Below, in pieces: positions 27,444 through 36,459 of a DNA stretch of 64,000 nucleotides. The translations under genes were made by a program, and so were the position numbers. The notes below the pieces were generated by a model. That model did no database searches. It was not told where the DNA came from and worked only from the letters and a program-made list of their open reading frames with translations. Where the stretch lies: positions 1-64,000 of the forward strand of contig JAIXXZ010000001.1 of assembly GCA_027490465.1 (NCBI GenBank), in the 5' to 3' direction. Each line of letters begins with the position of its first letter. Position 1 is the stretch's first letter. The stretch comes from Oxalobacteraceae bacterium (GTDB taxonomy: Bacteria; Pseudomonadota; Gammaproteobacteria; Burkholderiales; Burkholderiaceae_D).

Positions 27444-28727
27444 ATGGCGCGGCTGACTGGAAAGTTGAGTGCAAAAGAAGTAGAAAAGAAGACGAAGCCC
27501 GGCCTGCACGGGGACGGCGGAGGTCTCACGCTGCAGATCACCAAGGCTGGCGTAAAGTCTTGGCTGTATCGCTACATGATCAACGGCAAAGCCTACGGCA
27601 TGGGGCTTGGTCCGCTGCATACTGTCCCATTGGCAGAAGCTCGCCTGAAGGCAATTGAAGCCCGCAAACTGGTTCTCGAAGGCGTCAACCCGCTTCTGGT
27701 GAAGCGGCAAAGCAGACTCGATGCCGCAGTCTCCAAGGCCAAGCTCATGACATTCGAGCAGTGCGCCGAGGCCTACATCAAGGCCCACCGTACTAGCTGG
27801 AAGAACGCGAAGCACACCGACCAATGGAGCAATACGCTCAACACCTATGCCAAACCGATTATCGGCTCGCTGCCGGTCGGCGAGGTCGATACCGCGTTGG
27901 TGGTCAAGGTACTTACTCAAACTGACCACGCTGGCACACAATTCTGGGAATCCAAGCATGAGACGGCTACGCGACTCCGGGGCCGCATCGAGTCAATCCT
28001 TGGTTGGGCAACGACAAGCGGTTTCCGGTCAGGCGATAACCCAGCCAGATGGAAAGGGCATCTAGAAAACCTGCTGGCGTCGATTAGCAAGGTAAGTCGC
28101 ACGAAAAATCACCCGTCCCTCGCCTGGCACCGGATAGGTGAATTCATGAAGGCCTTGCGCGAACGGCAAGGAATCGCAGCACGAGCAGTGGAGTTCGCGA
28201 TTCTGACTGCCTCTAGAAGCGGTGAAGTTCGCGGTTCCAAGTGGTCAGAGATTGATCTTGGCGCGAAGCTTTGGACTATCCCTGCCGAAAGAATGAAAGC
28301 GAAGCGAGAACACGAGGTGCCGCTTAGTGACTCTGCCTTGGCACTACTGGCTAGCCTGCCGAGGGTCGAAGGTACCGATTTCGTGTTTCCTGGTACGAGG
28401 GGCCAAGCACTGTCTGATATGAGTCTTACAGCTGTGATTAGGCGCATGAATGCCGAGGCTACGCAATGGACGGATAACGAAGAAAAAACGGTCACTATTC
28501 ACGGCTTTAGGAGCACTTTCCGAATGTGGGCCGCCGAATCGACCAACTTCCCACGCGAGGTCGCCGAGCATGCGTTGGCGCACCAGCTGCCTAACACGGT
28601 CGAGAGAGCGTATCAGCGCGGCACTCAGTTCGCAAAGCGGGTCAACATGATGGCCGACTGGGCCATGTTCTGCGCCCATGTCCCCGCCCCGGGCGACAAC
28701 GTCGTAGCGATTCGAGGTGCAGCATGA
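27444..28727 (+). CDS. Tyrosine recombinase, P4-type integrase
   Basis: 427 residues from ATG 27444 (MARLTGKLSAKEV); the frame is open 30 nt upstream. N-terminal DUF4102-type arm-binding domain (GLHGDGGGLTLQI, KSWLYRY), a central SAM-like core-binding domain, and a catalytic domain with the expected residues: Arg in ASRSGEVRG, His/Arg in HGFRSTFR, His in EHALAH, and nucleophile Tyr in ERAYQRG. It catalyses insertion and excision at the tRNA-Ser site. It lies beside the distal att rather than the tRNA gene. Its stop overlaps the next start (ATGA). Confidence 0.93.
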   Translation: MARLTGKLSAKEVEKKTKPGLHGDGGGLTLQITKAGVKSWLYRYMINGKAYGMGLGPLHTVPLAEARLKAIEARKLVLEGVNPLLVKRQSRLDAAVSKAKLMTFEQCAEAYIKAHRTSWKNAKHTDQWSNTLNTYAKPIIGSLPVGEVDTALVVKVLTQTDHAGTQFWESKHETATRLRGRIESILGWATTSGFRSGDNPARWKGHLENLLASISKVSRTKNHPSLAWHRIGEFMKALRERQGIAARAVEFAILTASRSGEVRGSKWSEIDLGAKLWTIPAERMKAKREHEVPLSDSALALLASLPRVEGTDFVFPGTRGQALSDMSLTAVIRRMNAEATQWTDNEEKTVTIHGFRSTFRMWAAESTNFPREVAEHALAHQLPNTVERAYQRGTQFAKRVNMMADWAMFCAHVPAPGDNVVAIRGAA

Positions 28728-29131
28728 AAACGCCTCTTGGAAAGACTCCCAACGATCCGACAAACCTTGCCGCCTTGGCGAAATCGTTGAAGAGATTCTG
28801 TTCCCCTAGTCGCGGACGTCGGGAGATCGATATTCCGGAGCTATCAACGGAGGAATTATTTGGAATCGACCGAAAAAATCTCTCGAAAAAGCAGCGAGAA
28901 AGGACACCTCGCGTAAAACCAATGGGGAGACCGAAAAAATACACTGACAAATTAAAACAATGTGTCGTCTACGAAGTGAGACGGGCTGTGAGTGAGGGGG
29001 CGACTCTGACGTACAGTGACATTCAAATGGGTTCTGCCTATGAGATCGCTTCAGAACGACTCTACGGGAGCAAGCTCTCTGCTGAACAAATTCGCTATAT
29101 CTGGCGACACTATAAAAAGCAAATCGCCTGA
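28724..29131 (+). CDS. Basic hypothetical protein of the integrative element
   Basis: 135 residues, translationally coupled to the integrase by a 4-nt overlap. Lys/Arg-rich, with GRPKKY in the middle (an AT-hook-like core) and a C-terminal helical part (AEQIRYIWRHYKK). A DNA-binding or directionality role would fit the position next to the integrase, but I recognise no family. Confidence 0.6.
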   Translation: MKTPLGKTPNDPTNLAALAKSLKRFCSPSRGRREIDIPELSTEELFGIDRKNLSKKQRERTPRVKPMGRPKKYTDKLKQCVVYEVRRAVSEGATLTYSDIQMGSAYEIASERLYGSKLSAEQIRYIWRHYKKQIA

Positions 29132-29216
29132 TTAGTTTCGCCAGAGTTTTGACCTTATACGCTGGACAAAACTAGGTCCATACTGCATCTCATTAAATCC
29201 ACAAGGAGCCGATGCG

Positions 29217-29402
29217 ATGCAACCTCAAACCGAAATCTTTCTCCGTCTTCCTCAAATTCTTGAGTTATTGCCCATCGGGCGATCGACTTGGTGGGCATGG
29301 GTCAAGACCGGAAAAGCACCAGCACCGCTTAAGGTTTCCGCTGGTGTAACTTGCTGGCGAAAATCCGACGTTCTCGCGATGATTCAGCGTGATGCCGCAT
29401 GA
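29217..29402 (+). CDS. AlpA-family transcriptional regulator
   Basis: 61 residues, a MerR-like winged helix of the AlpA type (LRLPQILELLPIGRSTWWAWVKTGKAPAPLKV... WRKSDV), in the usual size range. AlpA proteins activate or control excision genes of prophages and satellites. Start ATG 29217 lies 12 nt after AAGGAG. The stop overlaps the start of the next gene by 4 nt, so regulator and replication ATPase are co-translated. Confidence 0.85.
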   Translation: MQPQTEIFLRLPQILELLPIGRSTWWAWVKTGKAPAPLKVSAGVTCWRKSDVLAMIQRDAA

Positions 29403-30955
29403 TGCGCGCCGCAAAAGAATACACCCTGGCCGGTGACACGGCTCAGGGTGTTGATTACCAAAAACACTCGCGGGCCAATTATTCCGTTTCAACACCCGAA
29501 AATCAAGCCGTTGTCGAATACATCAACGATAGCGAGCTTGACGCCGGCGAAATAACGGAAGAAATAGGATATCTAGTCTGCCAAGGCCACGACGAAAACA
29601 AAATCATTGACGCTGCTCGCCATAACTATCTGAGTCGCAATAACGGGGATTTAGCTGGATGGGCGACATTTGTATTTCCGCGCGTCAAGAAAACCTTGGC
29701 GGAGGCGCGATCCCGAGCAATCGAATCAGGGGCGATTCTCGCTAACGATCGCCAATTTACCCTTAGCCGAGCCAGCGACTTGGCTCGTGAACCGACGCAC
29801 GCAATATCACTCGTGAAAGGAGTCCTGCCTTCGGAAGGGTTTGGTATGGTTTACGGGCCGAGCGGCTCATCGAAGGGCTTCTTTGTTCTCGACCTTGCGA
29901 CCGCAGTCGCTTCTGGCAAGTCTTGGCTCGGGAACAAGACGACGAAAGTCCCGGTGGTAATCGTCAACTTGGAGGGCGGAGCAGCGTTCCCCAACCGGCT
30001 CCATGCCTGGCAAAAGAAGTTCGGCGCACTCCCCGAGATGATGCTAGTTCTGAATGATTCTCCGTTCGCGCTCCTTGATGAAACAAACGTTGAAGCCCTT
30101 TCCACTGCGATCAATCACGCGGGCGCCGGTGGCGGCCTAACCATCATCGATACACTAGCGCGCGCAGCAGGGGGAATCGACGAGAACAGCAGCGAAGCCA
30201 TGGGACACGTTATCGCAAGCGTAGAGCGTTTGCAGTCCGCTGTCGGCGGTCTTGTGCTACTTGTCCACCACATAGGCAAGGACTCCACCAAGGGGCCGCG
30301 GGGGCACTCCAGCATGCTGGCAGCACTCGACTGCGCTATTGAGATAAGTCGGGAGGGAAAACTTCGCACTTGGCGTCTTGCCAAAGCAAAAGACGGCGAC
30401 GACGGTGTCGGCGGGCAATTTCAGCTAGAGGTCGTCGAACTTGGAATCGACGTAGACGGAGACTCGATAACCTCCTGCGTCGTTCAGCACCTCGAATCAC
30501 CTTTCGACGACATTCGCTCCTCAGCAGTACCCAAAAGCGGCAATCAACTCACCGTCTACAACACGCTAAACGAATTACTAGAGCAATCACTGGACCTTGG
30601 AAGAGGCGGTGCTGACCCGACCACACCTTGCATCCGTCTTGATTCTGCCGTCATCGCCTGCCGTGACCGTCTTACAACTGAACCGAAGCGACGAGGCGAG
30701 CGTGCACGCTCGGCAATCGCGTCACTTGTCAGCAGAGGTCTCTTCCGGTTCGAGAACGACTGGCTTTGGCGCCCTAACGCACGGCGCCCTGCAGATATTC
30801 AAACGTCCCTATCATCGGTTCCCGCAACCCTTCCCGCTTCCCTTCCCCCTAAAGGGGGAGCGGGAAAAAGCGGGACTAAGGGCGACCTGATATCCCAGAA
30901 ACGGGACGAAACGGGAAAACCAGGGAACACCCGCGCAAGGGGGTACCTGTCATGA
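29399..30955 (+). CDS. RepA/AAA_25-type ATPase, probable replication helicase of the element
   Basis: 518 residues. A short N-terminal helical region (about 45-110) precedes a RecA-like ATPase core (about 135-370): Walker A variant YGPSGSSKGF, then VVIVNLEGG, the Walker B-like LTIIDTLARAAGG, and LLVHHIGKD with GPRGHSSML, all typical of the RepA-like helicases carried by satellites and integrative elements. The Walker A ends in Lys-Gly instead of Lys-Ser/Thr; this should weaken magnesium coordination unless a neighbour compensates. The C-terminus is low-complexity, rich in Pro/Gly/Lys. Coupled by ATGA overlaps on both sides (AlpA before, 30952 gene after). Confidence 0.82.
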   Translation: MMRAAKEYTLAGDTAQGVDYQKHSRANYSVSTPENQAVVEYINDSELDAGEITEEIGYLVCQGHDENKIIDAARHNYLSRNNGDLAGWATFVFPRVKKTLAEARSRAIESGAILANDRQFTLSRASDLAREPTHAISLVKGVLPSEGFGMVYGPSGSSKGFFVLDLATAVASGKSWLGNKTTKVPVVIVNLEGGAAFPNRLHAWQKKFGALPEMMLVLNDSPFALLDETNVEALSTAINHAGAGGGLTIIDTLARAAGGIDENSSEAMGHVIASVERLQSAVGGLVLLVHHIGKDSTKGPRGHSSMLAALDCAIEISREGKLRTWRLAKAKDGDDGVGGQFQLEVVELGIDVDGDSITSCVVQHLESPFDDIRSSAVPKSGNQLTVYNTLNELLEQSLDLGRGGADPTTPCIRLDSAVIACRDRLTTEPKRRGERARSAIASLVSRGLFRFENDWLWRPNARRPADIQTSLSSVPATLPASLPPKGGAGKSGTKGDLISQKRDETGKPGNTRARGYLS

Positions 30956-31347
30956 CGATGCGCCCATTCACAGTAGAGGAGGCGCGTGCCCGTCGGAGAC
31001 ACTTCACGCGCGCTCTAGGCGGGCGCGACGCTCAGATTCCAGAGTACATCGCCAAGCAACTTGGTGCGTGGCCCAGCCGACACTATTTCGCGTTACGACT
31101 TCCGGAGGGTCTCCTGATCTGGTTTGAGTGCTGGTGCAACCACGAGGGCGTTATCGAGGCGAAGCGCCAAGAGGCCAAACGTATCGCAAGTCGAGGGTTC
31201 CGAGTAGCGTTTATCTCCACGACCTTCAGCACAAACTGGGTTGGGGAACGTCGCCCACTTCTGGTGACGCTCCTAGATAACACCCTCAACTTTGAAAACG
31301 TCGTAGAACGGCTATCGCCAGTACTGTCGGCGACCGAGCCGACCTAG
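30952..31347 (+). CDS. Hypothetical protein of the integrative element
   Basis: 131 residues, coupled to the ATPase gene by a 4-nt overlap. It has an alternating alpha/beta pattern (FALRLPEGLLIWFECWC, FRVAFISTTFS, PLLVTLLDN) and conserved-looking Cys/Trp residues. No family recognised. Its place between the replication ATPase and the terminase-like gene suggests a role in replication or packaging. Confidence 0.6.
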   Translation: MTMRPFTVEEARARRRHFTRALGGRDAQIPEYIAKQLGAWPSRHYFALRLPEGLLIWFECWCNHEGVIEAKRQEAKRIASRGFRVAFISTTFSTNWVGERRPLLVTLLDNTLNFENVVERLSPVLSATEPT

Positions 31348-31359
31348 CGGAGAAAAAAT

Positions 31360-31821
31360 ATGAGCAACTGTGTGAAACACTACGACCCCGAGAAAATTTG
31401 GCCTACCATCCTCACAGAGATTGCAAACGGTGCATCGCTAGCGGCAACGCTTCGCACCCCAGGAATGCCGAGCTATGCCTTGGCGAAGTTGCACCTTCGA
31501 TCCGACCCAGAGCTTCGAGAAGCGTACAATCAAGCGGTCCAAGATCGCGCAGCATTCTTGGCGGAGGAACTGATCGAACTGGCTGACACGCCGATTCCTG
31601 AAGACCTTGATCCCGCGAGTCGTTCAGCTTGGGTACAGCACCTGAGAGTACGGTTGGACACTCGAAAATGGATCGCGTCTAGGGTGTATCGTCAGGTTTA
31701 CGGTGATCGAGTTGATGTATCAGTTAACCATACGCAAATAAGTATTACCAAAGCTCTAGAGGCCGCAAATCAGCGCGTAGGCCAAGTGCTTGAGATTGAG
31801 GACAATACCTTACGCGCGTAA
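31360..31821 (+). CDS. Small-terminase-like protein
   Basis: 153 residues resembling small terminase subunits (DNA recognition for phage packaging): an N-terminal HTH-like region (ANGASLAATLRTPGMPSYALAKLHLRSDPELREAYNQA), a central helical stretch (AFLAEELIELADTP) and the RLDTRKWIASRVYRQVYGDRVDV block common in this family. A GGAGAA site precedes ATG 31360. No large terminase, portal or capsid gene is present, so the element may use a helper phage's packaging machinery, or the gene may be a leftover. Confidence 0.78.
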   Translation: MSNCVKHYDPEKIWPTILTEIANGASLAATLRTPGMPSYALAKLHLRSDPELREAYNQAVQDRAAFLAEELIELADTPIPEDLDPASRSAWVQHLRVRLDTRKWIASRVYRQVYGDRVDVSVNHTQISITKALEAANQRVGQVLEIEDNTLRA

Positions 31822-31842
31822 CTGGGTAAAAAAGGATCAGGC

Positions 31843-32169
31843 GTGTTAATTGTTGAAATTGCAATCGGGATTGTTCTTGGATTCTTGATCCTTGCAAATC
31901 TCGACTCAATATTGCCCGCGATCCTATTTCTTGCAGCCCTCGCAATAGTGCTGATTTTAGCTGTAGGGGCTTTTTATTTAATCTGCAATTATCCTGAAAG
32001 TGCAATTTTTTGGTCAGCGATTATTCTGCTTTATGTTGCCAAAGCATATTGGGACGATTGGATGAGTTGGCTTCAAAAAAAAAGCTTTTTATTGGGGCGA
32101 ATCAGTTGGAAAATTCAAAAGAAAAGTTCAATCCAACGGGCTAAAGAAAACCTTATTTGCCTCAACTGA
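31843..32169 (+). CDS. Small membrane protein, unknown
   Basis: 108 residues from a GTG start (31843) preceded by AAAGGAT. Three hydrophobic segments (IVEIAIGIVLGFLILANL; ILFLAALAIVLILAVGAFYLI; IFWSAIILLYVA) are followed by a basic tail. AT-rich compared with the genes before it, as are the next two genes. Possibly cargo of the element. Confidence 0.5.
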   Translation: MLIVEIAIGIVLGFLILANLDSILPAILFLAALAIVLILAVGAFYLICNYPESAIFWSAIILLYVAKAYWDDWMSWLQKKSFLLGRISWKIQKKSSIQRAKENLICLN

Positions 32170-32286
32170 AGAGAAAGTAAAATCTAAACGAAGAGAAAAA
32201 GGGTACCGTGAGTAGTGTGCTAATTGATTCTAAGTTTAATACTCAATAAAATTTCTTTTTTTCAGCCAACGCTTTTAGTAAATGAA

Positions 32287-32961
32287 ATGAGTAACCATCA
32301 GATAAAAATAACTAACCACAGAGCCAATTTGTTTCTAGAGGCCCAGCAATCAAAAGACCTCATAGCAAAATTAGAGCAAGATGCAGGTATTTTTGATGCC
32401 GCTCAAAAAGCTAGAGAGGGCAGCCTATTCCCTTTGGGCGTAACCAACCCCGAACTTGCGAAAGGCGGAGGACATCACGCGTTCGAATTTGATGTAATTC
32501 GGGGCAAAATACGAGATCTATATTTCTCAGTAGAAGAAAAAGCTATCAAAGCGAGACTAATCGAAGCTCAATTTCGCCATGATCAGGTATTTATTTTTTG
32601 GCGAGACAGAGAAATTCAACTAATAAAAAGCTACTTATATGAATTAAAGGAAAGCTCGCCCTTACCAAAATATTCTTTCTTTGCGATTGTAATTATTTTT
32701 TCTTGCTGGTGGCTTTCTGGTTTCGGCGGCGCACTTTTAGCCACCCTTACTTCTTTCAGTATTATCTGGCAATCTTTAAAAGAACGGAAAGCAGAAATAA
32801 AAGATACCGAATCCGAACTATTAGATTCGCTCACCGAACTAAGTAAGCTTCAGTCCAAGCCAATTACCTTCGAACATGGTGAAATGCTCAGCGGAAACAG
32901 ATTTTTAGAATCGGATAGGCTGAGCGCTTGGCAAATACACATTCAAGACTCTAATAGCTAG
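32287..32961 (+). CDS. Coiled-coil protein with membrane hairpin, unknown
   Basis: 224 residues from ATG 32287 (frame open upstream to 32224). N-terminal helical part (LFLEAQQSKDLIAKLEQ), a central two-helix membrane hairpin (YSFFAIVIIFSCWWLSGFGGALLATLTSFSIIW), then a charged coiled coil (RKAEIKDTESELLDSLTEL). AT-rich. No family recognised. The layout, cytosolic ends around a short membrane hairpin, is seen in some phage-defence effectors, but nothing here proves that. Confidence 0.55.
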   Translation: MSNHQIKITNHRANLFLEAQQSKDLIAKLEQDAGIFDAAQKAREGSLFPLGVTNPELAKGGGHHAFEFDVIRGKIRDLYFSVEEKAIKARLIEAQFRHDQVFIFWRDREIQLIKSYLYELKESSPLPKYSFFAIVIIFSCWWLSGFGGALLATLTSFSIIWQSLKERKAEIKDTESELLDSLTELSKLQSKPITFEHGEMLSGNRFLESDRLSAWQIHIQDSNS

Positions 32962-33035
32962 GCTGATATCGTAGTTTTTTTTACTAGAACTACTCGACCT
33001 AACAAGCGTCCCTCTGATTCAAAGTAGCGAAAAAA

Positions 33036-33434
33036 CTATTCCGACTCAACAAAAATAGCAACACCTCGAGCGGTTTTGTGAAACACACTCATAAATACTC
33101 CCGAACTCACTCCCCCAGAAGTACTCCCCGTGACAACACCACCGCCCGATCCATCGCCAGTGCCATGAATCAAAATACCATTAGCTCCAAATTTTGCTGC
33201 CTCTTCTTTCAACCGCTGAATAGCAACGTCCATTTTTCCCTGATCAGTAACAGCCCATGATGATTTGCTTGATGAATCGAGAATCGCTATTTCTTCGTAT
33301 TTTGATGGCGGCTTAATGTACAGTTTTACAGCTTCGGGCGAAATTGGAGGCCGAGATTTACCAATCAATATTGATGATGACGCAGCACAACCCACAAGAA
33401 AACATATTGTCGCTAACAAGATACTTTTTTTCAT
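33036..33434 (-). CDS. Small lipoprotein, unknown
   Basis: 132 residues from ATG 33434, supported by GGAGA 5 nt before it; upstream in-frame extension has no leader. Signal peptide with lipobox (MKKSILLATICFLVGC). The mature part has a YIKPPSKYEEIAILDSS strand, a helix (AIQRLKEEAAKFGANGILI) and a Gly-rich loop, like small outer-membrane lipoproteins of the YbjQ-like alpha/beta type; the resemblance is weak. Last gene of the element before the tRNA, on the opposite strand. Confidence 0.65.
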   Translation of the reverse strand: MKKSILLATICFLVGCAASSSILIGKSRPPISPEAVKLYIKPPSKYEEIAILDSSSKSSWAVTDQGKMDVAIQRLKEEAAKFGANGILIHGTGDGSGGGVVTGSTSGGVSSGVFMSVFHKTARGVAIFVESE

Positions 33435-33720
33435 TCGGTCTCCTATTTTTATCCAATGGTTGATTTGAATACACGCGCCGATAATGAGCTCCACAAAGCG
33501 CGCTAAATGTTACTAAAAGTTTAAAAATTTCTTCTGACAGTAACCACTCGATATTACGACAACTGTTGACCCTCCCCCCCCTCTGCCCAAAATCTATTCT
33601 TTAAGACGAATAGAAAAGAGTAAAAACCCACACGGTGATTGAGCACAACAAACTTTTTCTGCTTGTTTAGGTTGAACAACCTGATTCTTAACCGACTTGA
33701 TAGTTGTTTTGATAGCCGAA

Positions 33721-33744
33721 ATAAAAAAGCGCCCAAAAGGCGCT
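33721..33744 (-). terminator. Terminator downstream of tRNA-Ser
   Basis: Hairpin AGCGCC ... GGCGCT (33728-33744) with a run of Ts on the minus strand, 16 bp from the tRNA 3' end. It resembles the terminator beside the distal att (27111-27136), so the element appears to restore both the tRNA end and its terminator. Confidence 0.75.
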
Positions 33745-33759
33745 TATTCACTTGCTGTC

Positions 33760-33849
33760 TGGCGGAAGCGGTGAGATTCGAACTCACGGAGGGCGCAAAC
33801 CCTCGCCGGTTTTCAAGACCGGTGCCTTAAACCGCTCGGCCACGCTTCC
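33760..33849 (-). tRNA. tRNA-Ser (anticodon TGA), CCA encoded
   Basis: Complete class II tRNA read on the minus strand. Acceptor stem GGAAGCG/CGCTTCC with discriminator G and encoded CCA; D-arm GCCGAGCGGTTTAAGGC; anticodon loop CTTGAAA giving TGA, which reads UCA/UCG serine codons; long variable arm (GAGGG ... CCCTC); T-loop GTTCGAATC. Its 3' 19 bp are the proximal att site of the 6.6-kb element. Confidence 0.95.
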
Positions 33850-33891
33850 TTTTCTTGAATCGGGCCGAATTATACCCTGCTCGGCCCTGAC

Positions 33892-35121
33892 TCAGGCCTC
33901 TTCGGGCAGGAAGATCTGTTGCAAATCGTTGAGAAACCGCTGCCCCAGCGCGGTGGGCTGGATCATCCTGTGGTCGCAGGTCAGGAGACCTCGCGCTTCA
34001 GCATTGGCAATCGCCCTCTCGACCGCCTGCAAGGGCAGCCCGGTGCGCTCGGCAAACAGCCTTGACTCAAATCCGCCCGTCAGCCGCAGTGCGTTGAGCA
34101 TGAACTCGAAACCCAGTGCTTCACGGCTGATCTCGGACTCCTCGAACACGGCGTTGCCAGCTGCAGCCTGTTGCATATAGGTGCCGGGCTGTTTGTAGCG
34201 CGCCTGGCGCACCATGCGATGCGGGAAAGACAGCTTGGAGTGGGCACCTGCGCCTATCCCGAGGTAATCACCGAATTCCCAGTAGTTCAGGTTGTGCCGC
34301 GCGCGGCGGCCCGGCTGGGCGAATGCGGATACTTCGTAATGCTGATACCCGCCCAGCGCAGTTTGCTCTTCTATCATCTCTTGCATCTCGGCGCTCAAAT
34401 CGTCATCGGGAATCGAGGGCGGAAATTTGGCGAAGACGGTGTTGGGCTCTATCGTCAGATGATAGAGCGACAAGTGTGGCGGTGCGTAGCTGAGCGCCGT
34501 CGTCAGATCTTCTTTCGCTTGCGCCAGCGTTTGGCCGGGCAAGGCGTACATCAAATCCAGATTGAAATTTTGAAAGCACGATTGTGCGCATTCGATTGCA
34601 CGTCGCGCTTCATCACCATCGTGAATGCGACCCAGTGCCTTGAGATGCTGCGGGTTGAAACTTTGTATGCCCATCGAGAGACGATTGATGCCGCTGCCCG
34701 CGAAGGCGCGAAATTTGTCAGCTTCAAAGGTGCCTGGATTGGCTTCCATGGTGATTTCTGCAGCACCGTCGAGTGGCAGCAGGCTGCGGATGTCGGACAT
34801 GAGCTGATCAAGCGCCTGGGCCGACATGAGGCTGGGCGTACCACCACCGATAAAAATACTGACGATCTTCCTGCCCCAAACCAAGGGCAAGGCCTGCTCC
34901 AAATCAGCGCGCAGCGCACTCAGATAGTCTTGTTCGGGAAAACTGCCATCAGCTTCATGGGAATTGAAATCGCAATACGGACATTTGCGTACACACCACG
35001 GAAAATGCACGTACAGCGACAAGGGTGGCAACGCTGCCAGGCTGAGTATGCCGGGTCGCAGGTAATGCTCAACCACGCGGGGCGGCACGGCCTGCACGAC
35101 GTCGGGGCGAATGGGAATCAT
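33892..35121 (-). CDS. hemW: Radical SAM heme chaperone HemW
   Basis: 409 residues, radical SAM protein of the HemW (formerly HemN-like) group, which inserts heme into respiratory enzymes rather than acting as coproporphyrinogen oxidase. The 4Fe-4S/SAM motif is CVRKCPYC (C-x3-C-x2-C), followed by FIGGGTPSLM. The C-terminal HemN-type wing is present. The ATG overlaps the rdgB stop by 4 nt, so it is the last gene of the rph-rdgB-hemW operon. It ends 43 bp from the tRNA-Ser 5' end, which is transcribed in the same direction. Confidence 0.93.
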   Translation of the reverse strand: MIPIRPDVVQAVPPRVVEHYLRPGILSLAALPPLSLYVHFPWCVRKCPYCDFNSHEADGSFPEQDYLSALRADLEQALPLVWGRKIVSIFIGGGTPSLMSAQALDQLMSDIRSLLPLDGAAEITMEANPGTFEADKFRAFAGSGINRLSMGIQSFNPQHLKALGRIHDGDEARRAIECAQSCFQNFNLDLMYALPGQTLAQAKEDLTTALSYAPPHLSLYHLTIEPNTVFAKFPPSIPDDDLSAEMQEMIEEQTALGGYQHYEVSAFAQPGRRARHNLNYWEFGDYLGIGAGAHSKLSFPHRMVRQARYKQPGTYMQQAAAGNAVFEESEISREALGFEFMLNALRLTGGFESRLFAERTGLPLQAVERAIANAEARGLLTCDHRMIQPTALGQRFLNDLQQIFLPEEA

Positions 35122-35702
35122 GAGAGCTGCGCGATCAGGAGGCGCAGGGCTTGTGCGCGATGCGAGAGCTGATTTTTTTCTTCGGGGGTGAGCTCGGCAG
35201 CGGTTTTATTCAATGACGGCAGCCAGAAATGTGGATCGTAACCAAAACCACCCTGCCCGCGTGGCTGATCAATGATTTCACCATGCCAGCGCGCGTCTGC
35301 AATCACGGGTTGGGGATCATCGGCATGGCGCAGATAGACCAGAACGCAGTAGTAATAAGCTGATTTGTCTTCATGCGCTTGCAAGTCGGCCACTAGCTTT
35401 GCATTGTTGGCTGTATCGGATTTGGGTTCGCCCGCATAGCGTGCAGAAAACACGCCGGGTGCGCCGCCTAGCGCGGGAACACAAATACCGGAGTCATCAG
35501 AGAGTGCCGGCAATCCGCTTTCACGCGCTGCATGTCGTGCTTTGGCGAGTGCGTTTTCTATGAAGGTGGCGTAGGGTTCTTCTGCTTCACTGATATGCAA
35601 TGCCGCCTGCGTTTGGATCGCAAAACTCAGCGGTGCAAGCAGGCGATCAAACTCGGCGAGCTTGCCGCGATTATTGGAGGCTAATACCAGTGGACGTGTC
35701 AT
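35118..35702 (-). CDS. rdgB: dITP/XTP pyrophosphatase (RdgB/HAM1)
   Basis: 194 residues from ATG 35702; a TTG three codons upstream is an alternative. Hydrolyses non-canonical purine NTPs (dITP, XTP) to monophosphates, keeping them out of DNA and RNA. Family motifs are clear: LASNNRGKLAEFD at the N-terminus, EDN-type loop ATFIENALAKARHA, DDSGICVPALGGAPGVFSARYAG, and the C-terminal GFGYDPHFW and SHRAQAL. It lies 16 bp after rph and overlaps hemW by 4 nt. Confidence 0.94.
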   Translation of the reverse strand: MTRPLVLASNNRGKLAEFDRLLAPLSFAIQTQAALHISEAEEPYATFIENALAKARHAARESGLPALSDDSGICVPALGGAPGVFSARYAGEPKSDTANNAKLVADLQAHEDKSAYYYCVLVYLRHADDPQPVIADARWHGEIIDQPRGQGGFGYDPHFWLPSLNKTAAELTPEEKNQLSHRAQALRLLIAQLS

Positions 35703-35718
35703 CACCGTCAATATCGTC

Positions 35719-36459
35719 TCAGGCTTTTAGTCCCAGTGCCTGCTTCTGCAAACGAATCAGCTGGCTGATACCGGAGTCGGCCAGATCAAGCAGCTGATTC
35801 ATCGTCGCACGGTCGAATGCATCGCCTTCAGCAGTGCCTTGTACCTCAATGAAATGCCCGGCGTCATTCATGACGACATTCATGTCGGTGTCACAGCCCG
35901 AGTCTTCGATGTAGTCCAGATCAAGCACGGGCAAGCCCTGATACACACCGACCGAAATCGCCGCTACAAAATGGCGTAATGGAATTGCGGCAATCTGACC
36001 GCCAGCGACCAAACCACTGAAGGCATCATAGGCCGCGATCATGGCCCCGGTGATGGCAGCGGTACGCGTGCCGCCATCAGCCTGGAGCACGTCGCAATCG
36101 AGTTGCAGCGTGCGCTCGCCGAAGGCTTCCAGATCAAACGCAGCGCGCAGCGAGCGACCAATCAGGCGCTGGATTTCCTGGGTGCGACCGGACTGTTTGC
36201 CTTTGGCCGCTTCGCGGTCCATGCGTGTGTGGGTGGAACGGGGCAGCATGCCGTATTCGGCAGTCAGCCAGCCTTTGCCCTGACCGCGCATGAAGGGTGG
36301 CACTTTCTCATCGACACTGGCGGTGCAAAGCACGCGGGTATCGCCGAATTCAATCAGTACTGATCCTTCTGCATGACGGGTGTAGTGGCGCGTGATGCGA
36401 ACTTCACGCAGGGCATGCGCTGCACGCCCGCTGGGGCGCTGTGTGGCGTTATCTGACAC
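35719..36459 (-). CDS. rph: Ribonuclease PH
   Basis: 246 residues. Phosphorolytic 3'-5' exoribonuclease that trims tRNA 3' ends. Motifs: [28 protein letters not shown] near the N-terminus, [19 protein letters not shown], and [19 protein letters not shown] for metal and substrate binding. The start at 36459 immediately precedes the end of the upstream PP2C gene (adjacent coordinates 36459/36460), so kinase, phosphatase, rph, rdgB and hemW form one tight minus-strand operon. Confidence 0.95.
   Translation of the reverse strand: MSDNATQRPSGRAAHALREVRITRHYTRHAEGSVLIEFGDTRVLCTASVDEKVPPFMRGQGKGWLTAEYGMLPRSTHTRMDREAAKGKQSGRTQEIQRLIGRSLRAAFDLEAFGERTLQLDCDVLQADGGTRTAAITGAMIAAYDAFSGLVAGGQIAAIPLRHFVAAISVGVYQGLPVLDLDYIEDSGCDTDMNVVMNDAGHFIEVQGTAEGDAFDRATMNQLLDLADSGISQLIRLQKQALGLKA

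Noticed and set aside
34171-35172. 333-codon plus-strand open frame
   Set aside because: Antisense to hemW, whose motifs are unambiguous.
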